The notes beneath the pieces are model-generated. The model saw nothing but the letters and a program-made list of their open reading frames with translations. It had not been told where the DNA came from and ran no database searches. Below are positions 32,765-42,216 of a stretch of DNA of 64,000 bases, in pieces. The position numbers and the translations under genes are program-made. The number at the start of each line of letters is the position of its first letter. Position 1 is the first letter of the stretch. The stretch comes from Chloroflexota bacterium (GTDB lineage: Bacteria; Chloroflexota; Anaerolineae; Anaerolineales; Villigracilaceae), in contig JACPYX010000006.1 of the NCBI GenBank assembly GCA_016195815.1, positions 186,001 through 250,000 of the forward strand. The letters run 5' to 3'.

Positions 32765-34828
32765 TTAGATAAGCTCTTCTCTCAATTTTGCGCTGGCAAA
32801 ATCCATCAATGCTACGACAATCACAATAAAGGCCACGACGGTTCCGGCCTTATGATATTGCAGTGAACCGAAGAAAGTGGTTAGGGTTAGACCAATGCCG
32901 CCTCCGCCTGCAAAGCCGATGATGGTCGCCATACGAACATTGATGTCCCACTGGTATAAAAGATAAGAGACGAAGGGTGGGATAATTTGTGGGATGACCG
33001 CGTAGGCGATCGTTTGCAAGCGGTCCGCGCCTGTAGCATTTACGGCTTCAATTGGGCCAAGTTCGATATTCTCGATTGACTCTGAGAACAATTTGCCGAT
33101 CAACGCAAACGATGTCACCGCCAGCGCCAACATCCCTGCAAATGGACCAATGCCCACCCAGAAGATGAAGATCACAACGTAAAGAAGCGCTTCAATCGAG
33201 CGCAGAATGTTGAACATGCCCCTGGTCAGGTAGTAAATCCAGGCGGAGAGCAGACTGCGACCCGTCAGATTCTTGGCGGCCAGAAAACTGAACGGCAAAG
33301 CGATGAGCGCTCCCAGCGTGGTGGCCAACATGGCCTGGAAAATGGTGACCAGCATCTGCTGGAATACGACCTGTACCACCTGCTGAGACAGATCAATGCT
33401 AATGAAGTCCAATATAAGCTGACCAAAGTTCTTGCCAGGGTTGAGCATACTTCTGATGCTGATCTCTGTGATATTCCAGCCATAAGCAAAAACCGCAGTA
33501 CCCAGGATGACATAGAAGGCAGTACGCAAAGTGTTGGCAAAGGGCCGCTTCTTCGTCTCATCCTTTTGCGGCTGGTCCTTCAATATGCTTTCGCGCCACT
33601 TCTCGCTAATATAATCCACCAGCATAATGACTACGGCCACGGCCCATAACGCGGTTGCATATTGCTGATAGCCGCCCATGCGGACGGTTTCGATCACAAA
33701 GAAGCCGATGCCTCCGCCTGCCACAAATCCGATGACTGTCGCGGAGCGCATATTGATGTCCCAGCGCAGGAGCGAATAGGCAAGGAAGGATGGCACAAGT
33801 TGTGGAATTACCGCAAAGCGAATGGTCTGCGCCAAATTGGCGCCTGAGGCAGTGACTGCCTCGACCGGGCCCGGGTCAATATGTTCGATTTCCTCGGAGA
33901 ATAATTTTCCCAATGCGGCCACCGAATGAATCGTCAATGCCACCACGCCGGCAAAAGTTCCCAATCCGACCCAAACAATGACGATCAAACCCCAGACGAT
34001 GGTATCAATGGCGCGCACCACATTTAGAATACCGCGTGCCGCGTAATAAATCGCCATTCCACCGGGCAGGCGGGACATGATGTTACGCGCCGCGAAAAAG
34101 CTGATCGGTATAGCCAGGATCGTTGAAAAAAGGGTTGCCATCAGACCCATGGCGATGGTTTCGATCATTGAACCGGCGACAAACGTATTAACTTTGCTGT
34201 CTGGCGCTGCCAGGCCCAGGTTGACCTGCCATTTTGGAGCGGGAAGCGGTTTCACTCTGCCAAAGATATCGAGCAGGTTATCGCTTGGCCGGATCGTACC
34301 CGCCGTTGGCCTTCCTGCCAGTTTGTCGCTGACGTAGGTCTGTATGCAGCCCCAAGAGCAAATCTGATCCTGTCCGTTGACCGAAATGGTAATCATGTCA
34401 GGATTGAGCAGGTTGGCGGCTACGCTGCGCGCATCATTGAAACGCTCTATGAGGCGGCCGAGTTTGACATCTGTGACATTCCAGGCGATTACATAAAGAA
34501 TGACGGCTGTGCATACAATTCCAGGCAAAATACTGAATGCTTTATCCGCCCTCAACGCGCTAACGTCCAGCACATTCCAGACCCAAAACAGGATCAACGC
34601 CAGCCATAACCAGCTTGTCGCCATCCCGCCAAGTGTCACCTTTGCAATGTTCTGGTGGACGAACGACCAATTTATCAAAAAGGCAAGAACAGCGGTCGCC
34701 AGGAAGATCATCAGGCCGCGTCCGCGCTTCTTTAGCAAGACTTGTCCAAGACCGGGGAGTATCAAAGAAGATAAGACAGTCAGGGCGGGATTCACGGACG
34801 GCGTTCGAGTGCTTTGTGAAGTTGTCAT
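32765..34828 (-). CDS. phnE: Phosphonate-type ABC transporter permease, two PhnE domains fused
   Basis: This 687-residue protein has two complete PhnE-type permease units in tandem, each about 200 residues: first at about 215-410, second at about 455-680. Both contain the family words for the coupling loop, EAVTASGANLAQTIRFAVIPQ and EAVNATGADRLQTIAYAVIPQ, and RWDINMRSATVIGF / QWDINVRMATIIGF. Usually PhnE is a homodimer of one unit, so this is a covalent dimer. An N-terminal extension with about three helices precedes unit 1. It pairs with the upstream PhnC ATPase in phosphonate, phosphite or phosphate-ester import. No PhnD binding protein is in the window. Confidence 0.88.
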   Translation of the reverse strand: MTTSQSTRTPSVNPALTVLSSLILPGLGQVLLKKRGRGLMIFLATAVLAFLINWSFVHQNIAKVTLGGMATSWLWLALILFWVWNVLDVSALRADKAFSILPGIVCTAVILYVIAWNVTDVKLGRLIERFNDARSVAANLLNPDMITISVNGQDQICSWGCIQTYVSDKLAGRPTAGTIRPSDNLLDIFGRVKPLPAPKWQVNLGLAAPDSKVNTFVAGSMIETIAMGLMATLFSTILAIPISFFAARNIMSRLPGGMAIYYAARGILNVVRAIDTIVWGLIVIVWVGLGTFAGVVALTIHSVAALGKLFSEEIEHIDPGPVEAVTASGANLAQTIRFAVIPQLVPSFLAYSLLRWDINMRSATVIGFVAGGGIGFFVIETVRMGGYQQYATALWAVAVVIMLVDYISEKWRESILKDQPQKDETKKRPFANTLRTAFYVILGTAVFAYGWNITEISIRSMLNPGKNFGQLILDFISIDLSQQVVQVVFQQMLVTIFQAMLATTLGALIALPFSFLAAKNLTGRSLLSAWIYYLTRGMFNILRSIEALLYVVIFIFWVGIGPFAGMLALAVTSFALIGKLFSESIENIELGPIEAVNATGADRLQTIAYAVIPQIIPPFVSYLLYQWDINVRMATIIGFAGGGGIGLTLTTFFGSLQYHKAGTVVAFIVIVVALMDFASAKLREELI

Positions 34829-34851
34829 GAATGATCTATTTGGAAGGGTAG

Positions 34852-34871
34852 GCCGGTTTTGAAACCGGCAA
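34852..34871. repeat. Short hairpin between phnC and phnE
   Basis: gccggtttt/gaaaccggc self-complementary stretch in the 84-base gap between phnC and phnE. Possibly an mRNA-stability element. Confidence 0.35.
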
Positions 34872-34912
34872 CAATTGGAAATAAAAGACAGGCGGCTGCA
34901 TTGCGATCAAAA

Positions 34913-35671
34913 TCAGACAACCGAAACGCGCTCGGCCTCCTGACCATAGATGGCTTTAAACTGGGCGTCGTCAATTTGCTTTGGCAATCCTTGAAATACG
35001 ATTTCGCCATCCTTGAGGGCAATGGCGCTGGTGGCATAACGATGCACCAGGTCAAGGAAGTGCAGACTGCACAAAACCGTGATCCCACGTTCCTTGTTCA
35101 GCTGTTCAAGGTACTTGAGGATGGAGTGCGCCAGAACCGGGTCGAGGGACGCGACCGGCTCGTCAGCCAGGATCAACTTCGGGTCCTGCATCAAGGCGCG
35201 GGCAATCCCGACCCGTTGTTGTTGTCCGCCTGATAGCGAATCGGCGCGAACATGAGCCTTGTCTGCCAGACCCACCTGCTCAAGACTGGATAAAGCCCGC
35301 TGACGGTCTTCAGCAGAGAATAAGTGCAGGGAACTTGATAAGGTGTTTGTATATCCCAAGCGGCCCGACATTACGTTGGTAAACACAGTCGAACGCTTGA
35401 CCAGATTGAATTGCTGAAAAACCATGCCGATCTGGCGGCGCACGTTGCGTATGTCGGCGCTTGAGGCCGCGGTCACATCCTGGTCGTTCCAGAAAATTTT
35501 TCCTGAAGTTGGCTCGATCAAGCGGTTGATACAGCGCAGCAACGTGGATTTTCCGGAGCCGCTCAATCCAATGACCGCCAAAAACTCCCCGTCCTTGACT
35601 TCAAAACTGACGTTCTTCAGCGCCTGCGTACCATTGGGATATACTTTAGTGAGATTCTCGACTTTTAACAT
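34913..35671 (-). CDS. phnC: Phosphonate ABC transporter ATP-binding protein PhnC
   Basis: This 252-residue ABC ATPase has Walker A GLSGSGKST (residues 35-43), the Q-loop GMVFQQFNLV, the signature LSGGQQQRVGIARAL near 145, Walker B LILADEPVASLD, and a switch His in LHFLDLV. The FQQFNLVKRSTVFTNV segment is characteristic of PhnC rather than other importers. ATG 35671 has no strong ribosome site. The 260-base upstream gap contains no PhnD gene, so substrate recognition must be encoded elsewhere. Confidence 0.9.
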   Translation of the reverse strand: MLKVENLTKVYPNGTQALKNVSFEVKDGEFLAVIGLSGSGKSTLLRCINRLIEPTSGKIFWNDQDVTAASSADIRNVRRQIGMVFQQFNLVKRSTVFTNVMSGRLGYTNTLSSSLHLFSAEDRQRALSSLEQVGLADKAHVRADSLSGGQQQRVGIARALMQDPKLILADEPVASLDPVLAHSILKYLEQLNKERGITVLCSLHFLDLVHRYATSAIALKDGEIVFQGLPKQIDDAQFKAIYGQEAERVSVV

Positions 35672-35930
35672 AATGGCATACCAATGTCCGTATCAAAACA
35701 GAGAATATGAGAGAAGGTAAAAGAACCAGCGACCTGGACTTTCAATTGACCAAGTTGACAAGCCGACAAAATCGAGTAAGTTTGTTTTTTCAAAAAAAGT
35801 GCTGCGCGAGGAAAAGTCCATGCCGATTAACTATCTCTATCATACATGGATTCGACAAATTTGGGAACTGTGACCAGACCAAAGAGTTACCCGGCTTTAT
35901 AACTTTGTCTGGCGGGCGGCAAGTATTTTT
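35672..35930. other. Gap between phnC and HD-GYP gene without recognisable gene
   Basis: A/T-rich stretch of about 260 bases. I see no coding frame with a ribosome site and no strong hairpin. It should hold the phnC promoter, but I cannot place it. Confidence 0.5.
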
Positions 35931-37418
35931 TTACTTTATCGGATTGTCCGCTTCGACCATTTCTAGAAATTGCAGTGTGATCGCCGGGTCAAAGTGTTTG
36001 CCGCTTTGTTCGCGAATATATGCAATCGCTTTTTGTTTTGGCCAGGCCGGCCTATAGGGTCGATTGGAAGTAAGGGCGTCATACACATCTATGATGCCAA
36101 AAAGGCGCGCATAGAGTGGGATTTGATTTTCCTTCAAGCCGTGCGGATATCCTGTGCCATCCCACTTTTCATGGTGATAATGCGGAATATCCAAAGCCTG
36201 GCTTAGGTAGGAGATCGGCGACAGTAACTCGTAGGCATAGCGTGGATGCTGACGGATCACATGCCATTCGTTATCCGCAAGGGGGCCGGGTTTTAACAGA
36301 ATGCTGTCTGGGATAGCCATCTTTCCAATATCATGCAGGATTGCCCCTCTCTGAATGTTTATTAGATCGTCTTCGCTTAATCCCAGCCGACGCGCCAACT
36401 TGAGCGCCAGATTGGTCACGCGTTGGGTATGGCCTTCTGTATCCCGGTCTCGCAGATCAAGCGCGCGCGACCAACCTTCGATGGTTGTGTTGTATGCGAG
36501 GGTTAAGTCAAAATTGGCGCGTTGCAGTTCCTTGAGCAATATTGCATTTTCAACGGCAATGGCGGCCTGGCCGGCTAATGTTTCCATGAACTCCAGCCAG
36601 TCTGCATCGGGGGCAAGCGGCATACGATGGAAAATCTCGAGCACGCCGAGAACACGCCCCTTTGCTATCAGAGGAATCCCGTAGTAACAGTAAAACCCCT
36701 CGTTGGAGAAATTTTGGGAATTAAGGAAACCCGTTTTGCCATGTTTCAAGTTGGGGACATTAATCACTTCCCGCTTTAAGACTGCCATCCCCGCGTATCC
36801 TTCCCCAATGGACAGGTGTGTGCGTTGCAGGGCGTCTGTATGGAATCCGATACCGTTCGCAAATTCAAGGATGTGAGTTTGCGAGTTTAATAACAAAACA
36901 TCTGCCGCGTCTACGTTCAATTGGGCAGTCACCTGTGTCAACACGACTGATAACGCCAGGTTGAGATCATGACTGGATGAAATTGCCAGGTCAATGGTGC
37001 GCAGGGCGGCCAAACGTTTTAGCTGGCGCTGAACTTTCTCTTCGGCATTTTTGTGCCTGGTTATATCCCGCACGATGACGATCACATTGGCCTGCGCGAG
37101 TGGAACAAGCCGCACTTCGAACCAATACTCAATATCAGCGAGCTTTATAGAGTATTCAAGCGGCAAGGTTTCTCCGCCGACTACAAGCCGCTGCATCCCG
37201 CCGGATACAACTTGCGCCATTTCTTTAGGCAAAACATCCTCTAAATGTTTGCCAAGGACTGTTTCAAGAGGGCTGTACAGCAGAGCAGCATCACCTGCTT
37301 TGTAATCCAGGACAACTCCTTGATGATCTACAATGAAAAGCAGATCAGAAAATGCCTGAAAGATCACATTTAATTGAGTTAATGCGCTTGGCAGGTGCTC
37401 TAATGACATGTCTACCAT
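35931..37418 (-). CDS. PAS-GAF-HD-GYP signalling protein
   Basis: This 495-residue protein has a PAS domain at residues about 15-125 (LLFIVDHQGVVLDY), a GAF domain at about 140-300 (SIGEGYAGMAVLKREVINV) and a C-terminal HD-GYP domain with LHDIGKMAIPD and HHEKWDGTGYP. HD-GYP proteins hydrolyse cyclic di-GMP. The HD pair and the GYP triplet are intact, so it should be active. PAS and GAF suggest control by an internal signal. No membrane helix is seen. It lies behind a small-peptide gene group, separated from it by a 12-bp hairpin. Confidence 0.88.
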   Translation of the reverse strand: MVDMSLEHLPSALTQLNVIFQAFSDLLFIVDHQGVVLDYKAGDAALLYSPLETVLGKHLEDVLPKEMAQVVSGGMQRLVVGGETLPLEYSIKLADIEYWFEVRLVPLAQANVIVIVRDITRHKNAEEKVQRQLKRLAALRTIDLAISSSHDLNLALSVVLTQVTAQLNVDAADVLLLNSQTHILEFANGIGFHTDALQRTHLSIGEGYAGMAVLKREVINVPNLKHGKTGFLNSQNFSNEGFYCYYGIPLIAKGRVLGVLEIFHRMPLAPDADWLEFMETLAGQAAIAVENAILLKELQRANFDLTLAYNTTIEGWSRALDLRDRDTEGHTQRVTNLALKLARRLGLSEDDLINIQRGAILHDIGKMAIPDSILLKPGPLADNEWHVIRQHPRYAYELLSPISYLSQALDIPHYHHEKWDGTGYPHGLKENQIPLYARLFGIIDVYDALTSNRPYRPAWPKQKAIAYIREQSGKHFDPAITLQFLEMVEADNPIK

Positions 37419-37428
37419 GAGTGTTTAT

Positions 37429-37474
37429 AAGGGGACGCGGGACGCGGCGACTCCCCCAATCACCGCGTCCCCTT
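37429..37474 (-). terminator. Long GC-rich hairpin between the small-protein operon and the HD-GYP gene
   Basis: Perfect 12-bp stem (37429-37440 with 37463-37474) of aaggggacgcgg type. It ends the upstream small-protein unit or is a mobile-type palindrome; no T run on the minus strand. Confidence 0.5.
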
Positions 37475-37548
37475 TCCACCGCGTCGCTCCGGTAAATACC
37501 AGGTCAATAAAAATCGCGTCATTGAACACGACTGTGCAAAGTAAAAAC

Positions 37549-37818
37549 TCATTTTCCAAGGGTTTGAACAACCTGTTTTGCCAGATCGGTCAGTGACTTT
37601 GCATTGATGGAAACGATAAGAAGTGTTTCTTCCCGACTCAGGGCGAAGTCCCTTCCCAAATAACCTCGCTGGAGGGCTGATTCAGGATCACGAAGCAGCA
37701 TCTCTCGAAAATTTCGGTTAACTACTGCGGCCGCGAATACACTGCTCAATCCAGCGTGAGACTCCCGCAAATCGGTTTTGAAAGACAAGTTTGTTGCGAA
37801 CGTTTTAGATGTAATCAA
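37549..37818 (-). CDS. 89-residue protein resembling RiPP leader (NHLP/Franean1_4349-like) proteins
   Basis: The central part (VVNRNFREMLLRDPESALQ, then GYLGRDFALSREE) matches the pattern shared by nitrile-hydratase-type leader peptides and the putative RiPP families Franean1_4349 and Os1348: a short helix, an LLRDP.AAL-like word, then F.LS.EE. The tail after SINAKSLTDLAKQVVQTLGK has no Cys and little Ser/Thr that would serve as a modified core. It may thus be a leader-like regulatory protein rather than a precursor. It overlaps the DUF5317 gene by 14 bases and is encoded after it. Confidence 0.55.
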   Translation of the reverse strand: MITSKTFATNLSFKTDLRESHAGLSSVFAAAVVNRNFREMLLRDPESALQRGYLGRDFALSREETLLIVSINAKSLTDLAKQVVQTLGK

Positions 37819-38407
37819 GATGAACCCTTTCTCCTGGCGGTATGGCCTTGACAGCGACAGACGGAAAAGCCAAAAGCCAAAATATTCCCAAACCGACCAG
37901 AACGTCTCCCAAACTGAAGGCTACCCTATAAGGGATCCAGTCTGGCAGGAGAAAACGATCTGCCAGGAACTCAAAGCGCGTATTCTGCGCAAGCAGAAGA
38001 ATATCCTTCTGCCCAAAGCGGCTGCCCAGCCTCATAAGCCCTAAGACATCATTTCCAGTCAATCGACTCGCAGTTTGCGGACTGATCGGCATCCAGCCGC
38101 CATTGGCGGCAATCACGATGAGATTCAGCGCCAAGCCGGCCAACAGAATTGGCATCCCAGATAAGTGACGATTTCGCCAGGCGAAGACTGCAAAAAGGAT
38201 CAGCGAAATCACCAGCACTATCGAAGCAAGCCAATCAGTCAGTAGATAACGAGTAGCGGGCAAATACGCGACGACGAGCTGTGGAAAAAATGCGGCGAAA
38301 GCCAGCCACGCAGACCGTAAAGCAGGGGACTGATACGGCCGATGTTGCCAGCCTGCTCGTCCCAGCCCAACTAATAGCCCGGCCGCGAGGGCAAAGAGGA
38401 GGAGCAT
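37805..38407 (-). CDS. DUF5317 membrane protein
   Basis: This 200-residue protein has about five hydrophobic helices and the DUF5317 words NGGWMPISPQTASRL, plus FLPDWIPYRVAFSLGDVLVG near the C-terminus. The family occurs mainly in Chloroflexota and Firmicutes and has no known role. It starts two bases after the stop of a 47-residue peptide gene and overlaps the RiPP-leader-like gene, so all three are almost certainly one transcript. Confidence 0.72.
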   Translation of the reverse strand: MLLLFALAAGLLVGLGRAGWQHRPYQSPALRSAWLAFAAFFPQLVVAYLPATRYLLTDWLASIVLVISLILFAVFAWRNRHLSGMPILLAGLALNLIVIAANGGWMPISPQTASRLTGNDVLGLMRLGSRFGQKDILLLAQNTRFEFLADRFLLPDWIPYRVAFSLGDVLVGLGIFWLLAFPSVAVKAIPPGERVHLDYI

Positions 38408-38409
38408 TT

Positions 38410-38553
38410 TTAACGAGAAATACCGCCGCCGTCTGATGGAGCGCCAATTCCGAGCACAAGCATTGCCAAGGCAAGAATAGCCAAAACCACTTGAATATGT
38501 TGGCGATTGAACTTACTAGCGAGAATAGTAAAACGAGCGAAAGCGTTTTTCAT
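38410..38553 (-). CDS. 47-residue membrane or exported peptide
   Basis: ATG 38553 is preceded by AAAGGAT. The peptide has a basic N-terminus with several Arg/Lys, one hydrophobic helix (VVLAILALAMLVLG, about residues 22-35) and a polar Gly/Ser-rich tail ending GGGISR. This is a signal-anchor layout; the 12-residue tail could be released outside as a peptide. It is the first gene of a unit with DUF5317 and the RiPP-leader-like protein. Not covered by any family I know. Confidence 0.6.
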   Translation of the reverse strand: MKNAFARFTILASKFNRQHIQVVLAILALAMLVLGIGAPSDGGGISR

Positions 38554-38633
38554 GGGAAAATTATCCTTTCAAGTTGGTATTGATACTCACAGGATACACC
38601 CCGCCAGGCTTCAAAACAGGCTTCAAAAGATTA

Positions 38634-38665
38634 GAAAAAAACAGCCCGAACGGGCTGTTTTTTTT
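38634..38665. terminator. Bidirectional intrinsic terminator after the STAND-BTAD regulator
   Basis: Perfect stem acagcccg/cgggctgt (38641-38648 with 38651-38658) flanked by an A run on one side and a T run on the other, functional on both strands. Confidence 0.85.
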
Positions 38666-38743
38666 GATTCCGCATAAGTCCGCCTAATTTGCTTCCCATC
38701 GGCGTTTTATATGGCAGAGAAATTTTTTGGAGAATAATGGGCA

Positions 38744-41700
38744 TTAAGAGATGAGATCGCGATAAATCTTTTGAGTTTCCTGCGAGGGAGGCAAATTAAA
38801 AATCTTTTGCATAACCCGTTCACAAGCCTCAAAAGTATGGATGACAGATGCCCGATCCCCCATGCGATGGTAAATTTGCATCATCAGGCGATAGGCTGCC
38901 TCAAAAGTGGCGTCATATTCCAGGGCGCGCTGGCATATCTGGAGCGCTTTTGGTCTCTGGCCATCCTTGAAGTACAACTCTGCCAATTGCAGTGAAGCCG
39001 AAAGAAATTTTTGGCTTAATCGTTCCCGTTCAGGCCAGGCCCAGGTTGCATCAATATCTTCCAGATACTTCCCGCGCACCAAATCAATCGCTTTTTGGTA
39101 GAAGTTGATTTGCTCTGCAAGGATGGGCAAAGATTTGGCCCTGGCAAGGTAGGTTTCAAAGGCCTCAACATCGTATTCGTGTTCCATGCTTGAATTAAAT
39201 TGATAATAATCGTGTTCGAAGAGGATGGCCTCCTGTCCCACCGCGCGCCGCAGACGATACATCTCATTCTTAAAACGCAACTTAAGTCTCGCTGGCTCAT
39301 CGATATCTGTCCAGAGCGCCTCTGCAATTTGCTCCCTCGTTAATGGCTTATTCTCGACCAGAAAGTAAAAGAATAATTCGCGGACAGATTGCGTCTGCCA
39401 TTCGGTCATTGTGACAGGCTTGCCGTTGATCCGTACTTGTCCTTGTCCAAATGTTTGAATACTCAGGCTGGGAGCCGAAATTTCTGTTGTTCGAGTTACG
39501 CGCCGTAACTGGCGCCGGATGCGAGGGAATAGGGTATCTAAATGATCTGCTTTTTCAAATAGGCCGCGCAATAACGATTTGATCTCACGATCATTGCCTA
39601 AATCTTTCAGCCATTCGCGCGCTTGTCTGGCGGCGACGATTACAAAGCGATCATTTTGATATGGCTTTTGCAGGATTTTCTTAATTTCTTCACGCGTTGT
39701 AGCCTGCTCCCCATTCTTGTAATATGCCGCGGCCAACCATATTTGACTCAATATTCTTTCCTTATATCGCCCATCTTCTGTAAAACACTGCTTGGCTCCC
39801 ATCAATTCTGCGACAGCCTTTTGGGGTTTCCCCTCTTGTAATAATAGGCGTCCAAGCAGTAGTTGATAGAGGCCATATTCGTAGTAGGAGTTGCTGCCTT
39901 CTATCGAAGCCTTGACTTGGTCGAGAATATGACTGGCCCGCGAAGCCTCCTTTTTTAGAAGAGCGATATTTGCCCGTGCAAGAGCCAAATAGTTGATTAG
40001 AAATCGCTCACCGAGTTGCTGAACTAGTTCGCTTACTTGCTGATAATTCTGCTCCGCAATTTCAAAATCTTCTAAATCGGCATATAAGTCCCCTAAACTA
40101 ATTGATATAAGCGCCTCCATGCGTTTATATCCACTCTGGCGAGCGCATAACAAGCCTTCCTCAAGAGCTTCGGCGGCTCGCTCGTATTCCCCCTCTCGAT
40201 GATATAAAAAACCCAAATTATTAAGGAGGCTGGCTTGCCAGGAGAGATTTCCTGTGCGTTTCCAAGTCTCAAGAGCCTGTTCATAAGATATTTTCGCTTT
40301 GTTGTAATTTCCCATTGCATCATAAACCATGCCGGATTCCATAAGCAGTATGGGAATAGAGTGAGCATCATTCAGGCGATTATAAATATCCCGTGCATGT
40401 TCGAGGTGTTTCACTGCATCGAAAGTGTGACCTTGACGGTATAGACTGAGGCCCTTAGCGCGGAGCGCGGTGGCATAATCCAATTGTAGGGCATCAACGG
40501 TTTCGGTAAGCCGTATTGCTTCATCTGCGTCCTGTATTGCTTCCTTGTAATTCCCCATTAACCTTTGTGCAATTCCGCGCCGCACAAGAGTCAAAGCCAA
40601 ACCAGGTATATTAATTTCTTCCCGGAATTTTGTGATAGCGCGATTGAATAATGTGATTCCATCTGAAACATTTCCTTTCGTAATTTCAACCGCCCCACGC
40701 AGAGACAGCAATCCCGCGCGTTGTTGAACGATGGATGGCGGCAGATCTTTGAGCCAGGACTCCAGCGTCAGCATGGCGTTTTGATACATGGGGATGCCGG
40801 CGCGTTCGATCAAATCGGCCAGGGCGTTGATATCGCCTAGTTGTTTGTAAAGCTGGTAGGCCTTTTCCCATTCTCCGCGTGTTTCGTTATACCGGGCCAG
40901 CCGTTCCAGGATTGGCCTGACTTCTTCGGGATATTCTTTGCGGAAACGTCCCTGAAGATAGTCACGGAATAAGTGGTGATATCTTAGCCATTGACCATTG
41001 GCGCCAACCGGCAGGGCAAACAGGTTTTTCTGGATTATCGTTTCTAACAACTTAGACCAGTTCGGTGGCTCGGAATACAGCGGCGCAAGAACAGCTTCGC
41101 ACAGAGGGACGTCAAATTCTTCAAGGAGGGAACTTCGCAAAAGAAAGGTTCGCAAAGCATCCGACTGGTGTTCCAGTACCTGCCGGCCAAGATAATCAAA
41201 AACACTGACGCCAACCCCATGTGACGGTCGGAAGTTGGTCCCATCGGATCGGACTAAATCAATATCTGTGAATTGCAGGCCGGTGATCCAGCCTTCTGTA
41301 GTTTCGATAAGTTTGCTGGCATCCTCATCGGAAAGATGAATTTGCTGATTTTGGGACAGCAAAGCCTGAATTTCTTCGGGCCGGAAAGAAAGGTCGGAGA
41401 AATCCAGGCCGCCCACCTGTTCACGCGCAACCAGCAGAGTCATATCGGAAAACTCAGGCAGTGAACGCGACGAGAGGATAAGGTGGCAGTTTTCACCGGC
41501 CAATTGAATGAACCGGTTCACAAAATATTGTATGGGCTGTACTTCGTCCAACAAATGAAAATCGTCCAACACTAAAACGAAATGCTCCTGGATTTCATCG
41601 TAAATTTCATTGACAAACGTGACCAGCAAGCGCTCCATTCCGTCATCAAGACTCGTCATGGTATTGAGCATGGAGATGGAACGATTGCCAAATTGCGGAA

Positions 41701-41977
41701 AGCGTTCAGCCAGGGCAGCGATGAAGTAAGCGGTAAAGCGCTGTGGTTCGCGGTCAAGCGGGTCGAGCGCCAGCCAGCAAAAGGCCAGGTCGCTGTGATG
41801 CGCCAGATCAATTAAAAGAGAAGTCTTTCCATAGCCAGCCGGCGCAGAAACCATGATCAACTTGCGGTCAAGGATTTCGTACAGCGAATCCAGCAGCCGC
41901 TTACGCGTGAGCAGTTCAGCCCGGCGTTTGGGAAGAACGATCTTGGTCTTGCTGATGGGAATTTCAGAAGCGCTCAT
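38744..41977 (-). CDS. MalT-like STAND ATPase with TPR repeats and C-terminal BTAD/OmpR-type DNA-binding region
   Basis: This 1077-residue regulator starts with a STAND nucleotide-switch domain: Walker A APAGYGKTSLL near residue 47 and Walker B LVLDDFHLL near 135. A winged-helix part follows, then at least ten TPR-like repeats (about 380-800), for example YKEAIQDADEAIRL and AKISYEQALETW. The C-terminus has an OmpR/SARP-type DNA-binding domain (VRELFFYFLVENKPLTREQIAEALW) and a BTAD domain (YDVEAFETYLARAKSL). Unlike MalT it has no LuxR helix-turn-helix. It lies upstream of the small-peptide unit and may control it. ATG 41977 is used. Confidence 0.88.
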   Translation of the reverse strand: MSASEIPISKTKIVLPKRRAELLTRKRLLDSLYEILDRKLIMVSAPAGYGKTSLLIDLAHHSDLAFCWLALDPLDREPQRFTAYFIAALAERFPQFGNRSISMLNTMTSLDDGMERLLVTFVNEIYDEIQEHFVLVLDDFHLLDEVQPIQYFVNRFIQLAGENCHLILSSRSLPEFSDMTLLVAREQVGGLDFSDLSFRPEEIQALLSQNQQIHLSDEDASKLIETTEGWITGLQFTDIDLVRSDGTNFRPSHGVGVSVFDYLGRQVLEHQSDALRTFLLRSSLLEEFDVPLCEAVLAPLYSEPPNWSKLLETIIQKNLFALPVGANGQWLRYHHLFRDYLQGRFRKEYPEEVRPILERLARYNETRGEWEKAYQLYKQLGDINALADLIERAGIPMYQNAMLTLESWLKDLPPSIVQQRAGLLSLRGAVEITKGNVSDGITLFNRAITKFREEINIPGLALTLVRRGIAQRLMGNYKEAIQDADEAIRLTETVDALQLDYATALRAKGLSLYRQGHTFDAVKHLEHARDIYNRLNDAHSIPILLMESGMVYDAMGNYNKAKISYEQALETWKRTGNLSWQASLLNNLGFLYHREGEYERAAEALEEGLLCARQSGYKRMEALISISLGDLYADLEDFEIAEQNYQQVSELVQQLGERFLINYLALARANIALLKKEASRASHILDQVKASIEGSNSYYEYGLYQLLLGRLLLQEGKPQKAVAELMGAKQCFTEDGRYKERILSQIWLAAAYYKNGEQATTREEIKKILQKPYQNDRFVIVAARQAREWLKDLGNDREIKSLLRGLFEKADHLDTLFPRIRRQLRRVTRTTEISAPSLSIQTFGQGQVRINGKPVTMTEWQTQSVRELFFYFLVENKPLTREQIAEALWTDIDEPARLKLRFKNEMYRLRRAVGQEAILFEHDYYQFNSSMEHEYDVEAFETYLARAKSLPILAEQINFYQKAIDLVRGKYLEDIDATWAWPERERLSQKFLSASLQLAELYFKDGQRPKALQICQRALEYDATFEAAYRLMMQIYHRMGDRASVIHTFEACERVMQKIFNLPPSQETQKIYRDLIS

Positions 41978-42067
41978 CAACTACGGATATCCATCTCATT
42001 ATATTTTACCCACATAATACCGTAGTTATATTTTTTAGGAGCAGTTAATATCGAAAATAAAGATCGT

Positions 42068-42152
42068 GTCGTTGCGAGGATGGCTGGCTCGACGAAGCAA
42101 TCTCCTCGCTAAATTTTGGGATTGCTTAGCCCAAAAAACGGCTCGCAATGAC
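42068..42152. repeat. REP-like element upstream of the regulator gene
   Basis: Ends gtcgttgcgag and ctcgcaatgac pair with each other, and the interior has gaagcaatctcc and ggattgctta. Same family as 12097-12165 and 63336-63422. It occupies most of the gap between the inositol monophosphatase and regulator genes. Confidence 0.75.
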
Positions 42153-42216
42153 ATGTCATGTTTGAGGATTTAGGTACTCCCTGTTTTTTTATGTCATCAT
42201 TCGTTACAAAGAAGGG

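Noticed and set aside
3135-34270. Avoidance of GATATC in the host DNA
   Set aside because: GATATC is found at several places, for example 3135, 5158, 21857, 28538 and 34265, so no avoidance is evident in this window.
35672-35930. Small PhnD remnant or riboswitch upstream of phnC
   Set aside because: No frame with binding-protein features and no convincing hairpin set was found.
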